Positions 1 to 7,340 of a DNA stretch of 29,525 bases are shown one piece after another. This stretch comes from Desulfobacterales bacterium (GTDB lineage: Bacteria > Desulfobacterota > Desulfobacteria > Desulfobacterales > JAFDCJ01): NCBI GenBank assembly GCA_020345785.1, contig CP070771.1, forward strand, positions 7,066,537 to 7,096,061, read 5' to 3'. Position 1 is the stretch's first letter, and the number at the start of each line of letters is the position of its first letter. The notes under the pieces were generated by a model. The model did no database searches. It was not told where the DNA came from and saw nothing but the letters and a program-made list of their open reading frames with translations. The translations under genes were made by a program, and so were the position numbers.

Positions 1-500
1 GCAACCGCAAAACACATAAGGACTAAAAAAGGCAAAACAAGCACCCGCCATGTCGGCCAGAAATCAAACCAGTACATTAACCCCATGAGAATCATTCCCG
101 ACAACAGGAAGTCAACAAAACTTACGATAACCGAACTTGTCGGTATTGCCAGACGAGGGAAGTAGACTTTGGAAACCAGGTTGGCATTGGCTATTAGACT
201 ATTGCTGCTTTCCGTCAGAGCATTGGCAAAGAATTGCCAGGGAAGCATGGCAGCAAACACAAGGATGGGGTAGGGTGCACCTTCTGAAGGAAGTTTTGCC
301 AATCTACCAAATACAATGGTGAGAACCACCATCGTCAGCAACGGTCTGAGTATAGCCCAAGCAATACCGATGGCCGTCTGTTTGTATCGGACAAGAATAT
401 CGCGCCAGGACAGAAAGTAAAACAGCTCCCGATAGATCCACAGATCTTTCCAGTATTGTTTTTCGGTGCGACCTGCTTCGATGACAATTTCCTTTTGCAT
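1..500 (-). CDS. ABC-2 type polysaccharide export permease (C-terminus beyond window)
   Basis: Membrane subunit of an ABC-2 (Wzm/TagG-type) exporter that would move a lipid-linked polysaccharide across the inner membrane with a separate ATPase. The visible 166 residues begin MQKEIVIEAG. They carry the family hallmark of a short cytoplasmic amphipathic N-terminus (WRDILVRYKQT, about 32-42) followed by hydrophobic segments near 44-65, 80-95 and 120-165, with an AMLPWQFFANAL block and a KVYFPRLAIP loop typical of O-antigen and teichoic-acid exporters. The ATG follows an AGAGGA-like ribosome site with rather long spacing. It lies 25 bp after the radical SAM gene, so it is probably in the same operon. 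The partner ATPase and glycosyltransferases would be expected just outside the window. The sequence is cut by the window edge and not visibly broken. Confidence 0.88.
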   Translation of the reverse strand, partial: MQKEIVIEAGRTEKQYWKDLWIYRELFYFLSWRDILVRYKQTAIGIAWAILRPLLTMVVLTIVFGRLAKLPSEGAPYPILVFAAMLPWQFFANALTESSNSLIANANLVSKVYFPRLAIPTSSVIVSFVDFLLSGMILMGLMYWFDFWPTWRVLVLPFLVLMCFAV

Positions 501-525
501 ATTTTTCAGCGTCCTCTATCTGCCA

Positions 526-1998
526 TCAGTACTCCGCATACTTTCTTTCGAGTTTCTTCTCAGTCATTTCTCGAATATGTGCGGCTGTCGCTGAGCCAAT
601 TTTTTTTTCAATCATGCACAAATACCTTGGGCTGGTGTAGTATGCCTGAAACGCATAGTCTCTGAAAGAAAGCACCTGCCCGCCGTTCAAATAGTTTGTC
701 GGCAAAGGCAGAGTTTCGTAAGCATATTGAGAATATCCCTCCCAGGAAGCCGGTAGGGGCCATCTTTTTTCCAGGGCCATCTCATACAGCTTTGAACCGG
801 GATACGCCATCGCGCTGTATATATTCGCCCATTCAGCATTAATATCCAGCATGAGTTTCAAGGTTTCGTTCATGGAATCATAATCATCTTCCGGAAGACC
901 GAAGATAAAATTGGCACAAATATGTATATCCAGGTCATAGGTCATCTCGACGACTTTTCCTACCTGGTCCATTTTGTAGCCCTTGGTGACACTCTCGATG
1001 ACCCGCTTGCTGCCGGCTTCGAAACCGTAGGCAACCCAGTTGATGCCGGCCTCTTTCATCTTGGCCAGCATTTTTTCAGTGACCGTATTCACCCGGGCAT
1101 AGGCCCAGAAGTTCAAATCATACCTTCTTTCGATAATCATGTCGCAGAGGGATACAATTCGCTTTTCGTTTAAGGCGAACATTTCGTCGATGATCTTGAT
1201 GTTTTTAATGCCATAGGTGTTGACCAGAAAATCGAGCTCTGCGATGACTTTGTCCAGACTGCGGTAGCGGATCATGTGCTTGCCGAATAGCGCATTGATG
1301 CAACAGAAGGTGCAGTTGAACGGACACCCCAGGCTGGTATACAAAATGCCATAGGGCTGGCGTTCTGCGATGTTATCGAAGCAGTGCCAGTTGTGGGCCC
1401 GGTATTTTTCCATCGGCAACAGGTCCCAGGCCGGCATTGGCACCTCATCCAGATTTTTCATCAGCGGCGGCCAGGGATTTGAAACCACTTGATTAGCTTT
1501 AGTATACCATAGACCATTGATCCGATAGTCGTCGGCGCCGGCCTTCAGCGCATCGATGAGCGGGGGCAGGGTAGAGAAACCTTCTCCCTGGCATACAAAA
1601 TCGACTTTTTCTTCTCGAAGGGTTTCCGCCGGTAAGGCGCTTGGATGCAGGCCGCCGAGCAGCGTCTTTGTATGCGGGGCCGATTCCTTGACATTCGATG
1701 CAATTTTCCCGGCACCACCCATATTCATTGTCGATGCTGAAGGATTTGAGCCCGAGACGACAACCGCCACCAGGAGCGGGTCCGCCTCCACGGCCTTGCG
1801 GGCAGCTTCTTCATAACTCCAGTTTTCAGCCTCAGCATCATAAAGAACGACCGAATACCCCATCTTTCTGAGGTAACCTGCAATCAGTGCCGCCCATAGC
1901 GGGGGTTCGATGGCGGTTAAGTTAAAATCGCTGAGGTCGCCGTACAATTGCTTCTGACTGCCGGGCTTAATCAGAACAATGTCAGTTTTTGTCGCCAT
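526..1998 (-). CDS. B12-binding domain radical SAM protein
   Basis: About 490 residues. The N-terminal part (1-165) is a cobalamin-binding-like Rossmann domain with LLGGLHPSALP and a following VCQGEG. The radical SAM core contains CPFNCTFC, the canonical CX3CX2C [4Fe-4S]/SAM motif (Cys225, Cys229, Cys232), and later an IFGLPEDDYDS segment typical of B12-radical SAM enzymes such as BchE and P-methylase relatives. Family members methylate or rearrange unactivated carbons; the substrate here is unknown. An in-frame ATG at 2073 would add 25 residues with no family resemblance, so MATKTDIVLI is preferred, although neither start has a strong ribosome site. It lies between a second radical SAM gene and an exporter permease, which suggests modification of the sugar, its lipid carrier or the finished glycan. 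Family is certain; reaction is not. Confidence 0.88.
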   Translation of the reverse strand: MATKTDIVLIKPGSQKQLYGDLSDFNLTAIEPPLWAALIAGYLRKMGYSVVLYDAEAENWSYEEAARKAVEADPLLVAVVVSGSNPSASTMNMGGAGKIASNVKESAPHTKTLLGGLHPSALPAETLREEKVDFVCQGEGFSTLPPLIDALKAGADDYRINGLWYTKANQVVSNPWPPLMKNLDEVPMPAWDLLPMEKYRAHNWHCFDNIAERQPYGILYTSLGCPFNCTFCCINALFGKHMIRYRSLDKVIAELDFLVNTYGIKNIKIIDEMFALNEKRIVSLCDMIIERRYDLNFWAYARVNTVTEKMLAKMKEAGINWVAYGFEAGSKRVIESVTKGYKMDQVGKVVEMTYDLDIHICANFIFGLPEDDYDSMNETLKLMLDINAEWANIYSAMAYPGSKLYEMALEKRWPLPASWEGYSQYAYETLPLPTNYLNGGQVLSFRDYAFQAYYTSPRYLCMIEKKIGSATAAHIREMTEKKLERKYAEY

Positions 1999-2097
1999 AG
2001 ACTTATTTATTTTTTGAAGTTTGTTGTTAGGCAGAAACGCAGTTACCCGATATCGAGTTGTTAATATACGCATTGTAAACTTGATGAAGTTATTTGA

Positions 2098-3852
2098 TTA
2101 TGGCCTCTGCGTAGGTTCAGCTTCCCTTGTTTTCAAATTGTTCAGTACATCAAGTGCAGCTTCTCCGATAGCTACCTTGTGTTTATCGAGTTCTTTCAAA
2201 ATTCTATCCATACGCCGAATCCGTATCTCCTGATCGATGTAGGGTTCTTGACTGTACCAAAGATCAGTCGGTATATAATATGGATGTCGTTCATAAATTG
2301 ACTTCTGATCGCCTCGAAACCGGATTCCGTGTTTCGCAGGATTTTTATAGTAATGGCTTCCGCCGGCCAGGATTAGGGTATTGGCCTGCGATAGCAGGTC
2401 GAAATAGGCACTGCAATGCAAAAGGTTTTTTATCATCCCATCGACGTCCTCTTCGGTTTCGCCGGGTATCCCAACTACCATATTGACGGCAGAGAATATT
2501 CCGATATCTTTACAATTACGCAAATTTTCAAGAACCAGAGCCATATTGTAGCCCTTTCTCTGAAGGCGAAGAATTTTGTCCGTCCACCCATCGATGCCAA
2601 AGCGTAAATACTTGAATCCTGCCTTTTCTAGAAGAGCAAAATGCTCTTTGGTATTTTTCTTATCGATACGCAGTTGTCCCATAAGATGAACCTTCAGGTC
2701 GCGTTTAACAATTTCGGAACATATGTCGGAAAGAAGTTGGGGTTCACCATTGACGTCACTTTCATTGAAGGCAAAACTGTAAATACCCTGCCGCGTAAAA
2801 TATTCAATTTCATCAACCACATTGTGAGGGGAACGTTTTCTGAACGAAAAACATTCGGCGCAAAATCGGCATTTACCCCATTTGCATCCCCGCGTGGCTG
2901 TAATCGGCATGATCCTGTTGCCCGCATAATTCATATACAATTCAAGATCTGTCCATTCGTAGCGTGGAAAACCGGCGGAATCTAAATTTTCAAGCAGGGG
3001 CGGCTCACTCCAGGTTCTTTGGGGGGAGTCAAAACGGGATACGACCCCCGCCAGACCCTTGGGTTTTTTCCCTTTGGCAAGTTTTTTGATAAACGGACCG
3101 AGTGTCATTTCGGTTTCGCCGATAAGCATGTAATCAAAATCCGGAAAAATTTTGGGGCCTATTTCACGATAGACACAATCATACCCTCCCACAACAATCG
3201 CGATGTCTGGCATGCGTTCACGTATAGTTTTTACAAATAATTTGGACAAGGCCCGGTTGCTGCCATGGACTGAAATACCGATTGCTTTGGGAGATTTGTC
3301 GCATATTGCTTGAATAACTTCTTCCATTTGCGACATAAAATATTTAAGAACTTCCGGTTTTTCCCACTCCTGGACGGTATTGGGCGTCCATGGGTCTTTG
3401 GGCATCACATATCCGTCAGGTGTTGTAAACGGGTTAATATTTTCAAGGACTCTTTTTGAGTGGTAGCGGTGATAAATAATGATATTGACATCAACGATCT
3501 GAAACCGGGTATTCGTATCTTTAAGAATGTTATAGACATAGCCGAGTCCATTCGGCACAAATGGTTCGTATCTGGGAGGAAGTTCAAGAATAAGGAAATC
3601 AAGATTGGGTTGTATGGCGATCGGCGGGATGTTCATGGGATAGATAGAAAAAAAATTTTCCAGATCCAACCCCATGTATTTAATAATTTTCCTGACACCA
3701 TAGAATTTTCTTAAGAAATAAATAACCGATGTAGCCCACACGGGAAGCATCTTCGTAGATGAATTTCCATGTAGTAATTTAATTATTAGCCTAAAGAAAG
3801 GCGTTAAAGCCGCAAGTAATTTCTTAACGGATTTGGAAAAATTTAATGCCAT
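2098..3852 (-). CDS. B12-binding domain radical SAM protein with CX4CX2C motif
   Basis: 584 residues from an ATG preceded by GGAGAG at good spacing; an ATG 36 bp upstream is less likely. Residues 1-75 form a basic, hydrophobic N-terminal extension. A B12-binding-like Rossmann fold spans about 85-265 (IGISVHGSNR, IVVGGYD, YMLIGETE). The radical SAM core follows, with TATRGCKWGKCRFC: Cys323-x4-Cys328-x2-Cys331, one residue longer between the first two cysteines than the canonical CX3CX2C, plus a nearby Cys334. A later VVGIPGETEEDVD block matches the C-terminal half of the radical SAM barrel. The enzyme is not a close copy of its downstream neighbour, so the pair probably performs two different steps. 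Substrate unknown; by context a sugar, polyprenyl or lipid moiety of the polysaccharide made here. Confidence 0.87.
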   Translation of the reverse strand: MALNFSKSVKKLLAALTPFFRLIIKLLHGNSSTKMLPVWATSVIYFLRKFYGVRKIIKYMGLDLENFFSIYPMNIPPIAIQPNLDFLILELPPRYEPFVPNGLGYVYNILKDTNTRFQIVDVNIIIYHRYHSKRVLENINPFTTPDGYVMPKDPWTPNTVQEWEKPEVLKYFMSQMEEVIQAICDKSPKAIGISVHGSNRALSKLFVKTIRERMPDIAIVVGGYDCVYREIGPKIFPDFDYMLIGETEMTLGPFIKKLAKGKKPKGLAGVVSRFDSPQRTWSEPPLLENLDSAGFPRYEWTDLELYMNYAGNRIMPITATRGCKWGKCRFCAECFSFRKRSPHNVVDEIEYFTRQGIYSFAFNESDVNGEPQLLSDICSEIVKRDLKVHLMGQLRIDKKNTKEHFALLEKAGFKYLRFGIDGWTDKILRLQRKGYNMALVLENLRNCKDIGIFSAVNMVVGIPGETEEDVDGMIKNLLHCSAYFDLLSQANTLILAGGSHYYKNPAKHGIRFRGDQKSIYERHPYYIPTDLWYSQEPYIDQEIRIRRMDRILKELDKHKVAIGEAALDVLNNLKTREAEPTQRP

Positions 3853-4007
3853 GAACTCTCTCCATAAGTCACAGTAATAAAACATCAAATGTATCGTCTG
3901 TTATCGTATTTGATGGATACAGTGCGTTTACAAACCCCTCCTAAACCAACCGGTGTCAGATGAATGCTGCCTGGCTGGAGGCGTTATGCGCTCCGATTGA
4001 AACTTCC

Positions 4008-4928
4008 TTAAATAAGTGGTCGCTCATATGGCCATGTGTGACAAAACTGCATGTGGCGTCCGAGTCTGTCAAAAAATTTTCCGTTGGCGGAACCTTTCGG
4101 CTGTACAAGCAGGCGAAGCACGATGCTGACAACCGAAAAAGGAGAATCTGAAGAGCCTTGATTCATCTCGGTTCTGGCTTCACCGGGTTGAACAATATTA
4201 AACTGGATATCATCATCTGGAAAACGTTTTGAATATTCCATTGCCATTGAGTGCCCTAAACTATTTAACCCTGCTTTGGAAACATTATACATCCCGAATC
4301 CGGGAGTCGAAGCCCAGCCGGCTTCAGAAGTCATAAATATTACCCTGATAACGCCGTTTAATCGCATATGAGGAAAAACGGTCCGAGTTAGCAACCACGG
4401 TGCTTTCAAATTGATTGCCATGATTTTATCCCAATATTCGATCGGGTCATCCTGTAATGGATATTGGCTTCCCGGCTTGCTTGGAATAGCTGCATTATTG
4501 ATAAGTCCATCAAGGCTATCGCACATCTCTGCTACCGTTTTGCAGGCACCTCGGATATCTTCATATTTGGTTAAGTCAGCTGGAATCAAATGGCAATTAC
4601 CTGAATCGATATCAAGATTGGCCATGTTCCGCAGACTTTCACGAAGCATTTCGATTCTTCTTCCGGTTAAAAAAACCTGTGCTCCGGCAGCCGCAAGACT
4701 ACTGGCGATCGCTTGGCCATAACCAGTTCCGGCACCGGTAACCCAATAGCTTCGCCCCTGGAGTTTGCGCCAGTTGTTTTCAGAAAGACCAAATTTATGT
4801 ATTTCCCACTTTTCAGGTGCTATATCAGTTAGAACCTTGCTTCGAACCGGACTGGTGTAAACTATCGAAGCTCTATTTATCAGCAGAATTCGAAAAAGTT
4901 TAAACAGCCGATGTAATTTATTGAACAT
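4008..4928 (-). CDS. Classical short-chain dehydrogenase/reductase
   Basis: 306-residue NAD(P)-dependent oxidoreductase. After a roughly 55-residue N-terminal extension it shows the classical SDR signature: TGAGTGYG cofactor-binding loop (64-71), NNAA (144-147), catalytic Ser201 in FMTSEAG, and Tyr214-x3-Lys218 (YNVSK), then a PG motif near 248. A longer reading to 5075 would overlap the preceding gene by about 130 bp, so the ATG at 4928, 17 bp after that gene's stop, is chosen; its ribosome site is weak (AGTGGA). In yersiniose synthesis an SDR (YerF) reduces the ketone left on the two-carbon branch. The position here, directly after a ColD-like dehydratase and an E1-type pair, makes a similar reductive step a reasonable inference. 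Other keto-sugar reductions are equally possible from sequence alone. Confidence 0.85.
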   Translation of the reverse strand: MFNKLHRLFKLFRILLINRASIVYTSPVRSKVLTDIAPEKWEIHKFGLSENNWRKLQGRSYWVTGAGTGYGQAIASSLAAAGAQVFLTGRRIEMLRESLRNMANLDIDSGNCHLIPADLTKYEDIRGACKTVAEMCDSLDGLINNAAIPSKPGSQYPLQDDPIEYWDKIMAINLKAPWLLTRTVFPHMRLNGVIRVIFMTSEAGWASTPGFGMYNVSKAGLNSLGHSMAMEYSKRFPDDDIQFNIVQPGEARTEMNQGSSDSPFSVVSIVLRLLVQPKGSANGKFFDRLGRHMQFCHTWPYERPLI

Positions 4929-4944
4929 TATGTCCACTACTTTC

Positions 4945-6114
4945 TTATAAAGCGTTAAGAATCCGACAGAGGTCAAGAATCTTCTTTTTTTCGAGAGTAG
5001 GATAATTGCCGATATAATAACCGAAAAAGTGGACGTGTTCGACCTCCGGATACTTCTCATATTCCTTTTCGGCAATGATGCCCTTTAGGTAGGGCTGCCG
5101 AAGCTGGTTGCCGCCGCCGGAACTTCCTCGGCGGAATTCAACCCCGGCGTCTCGCATGGCAGCTTCCACATTGTCGCGAAAATCCGGATCGGGTCTTTTC
5201 AGCACAAGATTGAAAGCATAATTAGAGCTGCCGTCAAGATTGAAGTCGGTGCGGTATTTATTTGAATCCAGATTTTCCAGAAAAAGTTTGAAATTTTTGT
5301 TGCGCTTAACATTGTTTGTCTGCAGCCGCTTTAGTTGACTTCTTCCCAGGACGGCGCCGATTTCCGTATTGCGGACGTTGTAGGCCGGGTAGGCAAAGAT
5401 GAAGTCAGGGGAAAGATCGGGATGTTTTTCAATATATTGCCGTTTAACCGCATCGGTGGCGGCCTCCCGCACCATGCCATGGGACCGCAGCATCCGAAGG
5501 GTTTCATAAATCATTTCGTTATTCGTGCATACCATCCCACCCTCGATGGTGCTCATATGGTGGGCAAAGTAAAATGAGAAATTCGATATGAGTCCGAAAG
5601 ATCCCAATTTTTTTCCTTCGAATGTGGCACCATGGGATTCGCAAACATCTTCGATAAGGGGAATATTTTTTTCGTCCAAAACCCGAAGCAGACGTTGTGA
5701 AAGGCCGTTAAACCCCTGAACATAAGTTATAAAAACTGCTCTGGTTTTCGAATTGAGTCGGTCAACTACCTGCTGGTCATTCATACAAAGATTCCGGGGA
5801 TTGATATCGACAAACACCGGACTAAAACCATTTTGCAGCACGGCGGCGATGTCTGAAACCCAGGTGAGGGGGGGAACGATAATTTCGCCACCACCGTAGA
5901 GATGCTTTAGAGCAGCCAGGGTGATCAGATTTGCCGAGGCACCGGAATTGACAAAGATGCTGTAACGAACTCCCAACCAATCCGACCACTCTTTTTCAAA
6001 TGCCAGCACATTACCTGACTGCGTCAAACGAGGCATTTTTTTGAGAAACGTTATCAGGGTGTTTAAGTCTTCCTGCGTAATATTGTTTTCCATCAACGGC
6101 CAGTTGAGATTCAT
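4945..6114 (-). CDS. DegT/StrS-fold PLP/PMP enzyme, ColD-like sugar 3-dehydratase
   Basis: 389 residues, fold type I. The N-terminal substrate loop and VNSGASANLITL (55-66, phosphate-binding region) and the IEDVCESHGATFEG block (154-167, with the Asp that pairs with the pyridine nitrogen) mark the DegT/DnrJ/EryC1/StrS family. In the normally lysine-bearing motif the sequence reads FYFAHHMSTIEGG: His185 sits where aminotransferases have the Schiff-base Lys. That replacement is the established hallmark of PMP-dependent 3-dehydratases, namely ColD (GDP-4-keto-6-deoxymannose) and E1/RfbH (CDP sugar). The cysteine cluster that holds the [2Fe-2S] centre of RfbH is absent, and the length matches ColD (about 388 aa). 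The start has GTGGGAG upstream. Expected reaction: removal of the C3 hydroxyl of a 4-keto sugar nucleotide. The substrate is inferred only. Confidence 0.82.
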   Translation of the reverse strand: MNLNWPLMENNITQEDLNTLITFLKKMPRLTQSGNVLAFEKEWSDWLGVRYSIFVNSGASANLITLAALKHLYGGGEIIVPPLTWVSDIAAVLQNGFSPVFVDINPRNLCMNDQQVVDRLNSKTRAVFITYVQGFNGLSQRLLRVLDEKNIPLIEDVCESHGATFEGKKLGSFGLISNFSFYFAHHMSTIEGGMVCTNNEMIYETLRMLRSHGMVREAATDAVKRQYIEKHPDLSPDFIFAYPAYNVRNTEIGAVLGRSQLKRLQTNNVKRNKNFKLFLENLDSNKYRTDFNLDGSSNYAFNLVLKRPDPDFRDNVEAAMRDAGVEFRRGSSGGGNQLRQPYLKGIIAEKEYEKYPEVEHVHFFGYYIGNYPTLEKKKILDLCRILNAL

Positions 6115-6128
6115 ACATTTGCTCCCAC

Positions 6129-6239
6129 TTATTTTGATCTTTTGAATATCTTAACCACCTGCGGTGGCAAAAACATGCGGATGAGGAATTGGGAGGAAAA
6201 CTGTCGTCGTCCCCAAAAATAAACCATATATTTATCCAT
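6129..6239 (-). CDS. Small unannotated ORF (36 aa) between E1-beta and the ColD-like gene
   Basis: The ATG begins one base after the stop codon of the E1 beta gene, and the TAA falls 14 bp before the next ATG, so the ORF fills almost exactly what would otherwise be a 126-bp gap in a tightly packed operon. It encodes a basic peptide starting MDKYMVYFWGRRQF and ending KIFKRSK, with aromatic and hydrophobic residues in the middle. I recognise no family. It may be a translationally coupled small protein, or the remnant end of a decayed gene. It has no separate ribosome site, so expression would depend on reinitiation. Confidence 0.4.
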   Translation of the reverse strand: MDKYMVYFWGRRQFSSQFLIRMFLPPQVVKIFKRSK

Positions 6240-6240
6240 T

Positions 6241-7335
6241 TTACCCCGCCCGTCTGCGGCGGGATGCTTCCTTGAATTTATCTGATAATTCGTCATAATT
6301 CATTGCTTTTAAAATGGCTTGTTTGATCTCTTTTTTGCCGAAATAAAAGGCTTCTTCCAGGGTGTAACCGGCGGGAGTTGGAACATCGGGGCTGGCAACT
6401 CTCAGGATCGGCGCTCTAAGTGAGCTAAATGCCTTTTCCGCAATAAGCGCTGCGATCTCAGCGGTTACGCCGCCGGTTTTCCAGCCGGTGTCGGCGATGA
6501 CCACCCGACCGGTTTTGCAAACCGACTGGAGGATAAGTGCTTCATCCAGGGGTCTGAGGGTTCGAGGATCGATGACCTCGGTATCCACTCCCTGTGCGGC
6601 AAGTTCTTCAGCAGCACGAAACGCCTCCACTACCAAATGAGATACTGCGACAACGGTAACATCTTTTCCCGGCCGTCTGATTTGTCCTTTGCCGATCGGC
6701 AGGGTATACATCTTCTCAGGTACCAATCCCTTTTGTTTGAAATTGAACCGGTGATCGATTATGAGAACGGGATTATTATCTTTGATTGCGGCCAGCATCA
6801 GGCCTTTGGCATCAAAACATGTGCTGGGCATAATCAACTTAAGGCCGGGAATGTGGAAAAAAAGCCCCTGGAGCGCCTGAGAGTGCTGGGCCGCCGACCC
6901 CCAGCCACGACCGATACAGGCCCACACAACAAGCGGTACATTCACAGCGCCGCCAAACATATAATGCCACTTTGAAGCATGATTGACCAGCTGATCCATA
7001 GCCAGAAGTAGAAAATCCGGTCGATTGTGGAAATACACCGGCCGCTTGCCGCCCAGAGCGGCACCGACAGCAACACCGGTCAAGGCCGTTTCAGCCAGGG
7101 GGGTATCAAAAACCCGATCACGGCCGAATTCTTCCTGGAGCCCGCGCGTCGCTCCAAACATTCCGCTGGGATCATCCACGCCCTGACCCATGACGAAAAC
7201 ATTTGGATCCAGCGCAAGTGCCTGGTGCAACCCCTCGCGAATGGCATCCTGATATGACACGAGACGTGTGGTGTCTTCACATTCATTGGCAAAATTCGGT
7301 TCTACACAGTTGGCTTCAATTTTTGACCATGGCAT
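6241..7335 (-). CDS. Thiamine-diphosphate E1-type enzyme, beta subunit
   Basis: 364 residues resembling the beta subunit of pyruvate, acetoin and branched-chain 2-oxoacid dehydrogenases. Features: SYQDAIREGL at about 27-36; TPLAETALTGVAVGAAL with the conserved Glu82 that activates the ThDP aminopyrimidine; a central QALQGLFFHIPGLKLIMPST block; and the transketolase C-terminal domain with EVIDPRTLRPLD. It is packed directly behind the alpha gene (5-bp gap). No lipoyl E2 or E3 gene accompanies the pair, unlike true dehydrogenase operons, and all neighbours are nucleotide-sugar genes. AviB1/AviB2 of avilamycin synthesis are, as I recall, a similar two-subunit E1-like pair that adds a two-carbon branch to a sugar. 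Inferred role: transfer of a C2 unit from pyruvate to a keto sugar. Confidence 0.88.
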   Translation of the reverse strand: MPWSKIEANCVEPNFANECEDTTRLVSYQDAIREGLHQALALDPNVFVMGQGVDDPSGMFGATRGLQEEFGRDRVFDTPLAETALTGVAVGAALGGKRPVYFHNRPDFLLLAMDQLVNHASKWHYMFGGAVNVPLVVWACIGRGWGSAAQHSQALQGLFFHIPGLKLIMPSTCFDAKGLMLAAIKDNNPVLIIDHRFNFKQKGLVPEKMYTLPIGKGQIRRPGKDVTVVAVSHLVVEAFRAAEELAAQGVDTEVIDPRTLRPLDEALILQSVCKTGRVVIADTGWKTGGVTAEIAALIAEKAFSSLRAPILRVASPDVPTPAGYTLEEAFYFGKKEIKQAILKAMNYDELSDKFKEASRRRRAG

Positions 7336-7340
7336 GGCAT

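Noticed and set aside
4929..5075. Upstream extension of the SDR gene
   Set aside because: It would overlap the end of the ColD-like gene by about 130 bp and lacks SDR resemblance; the ATG at 4928 fits operon spacing.
4945..6114. Calling the DegT-family protein a sugar aminotransferase
   Set aside because: The Schiff-base Lys is replaced by His in FYFAHHMSTIEGG, which fits a dehydratase better.
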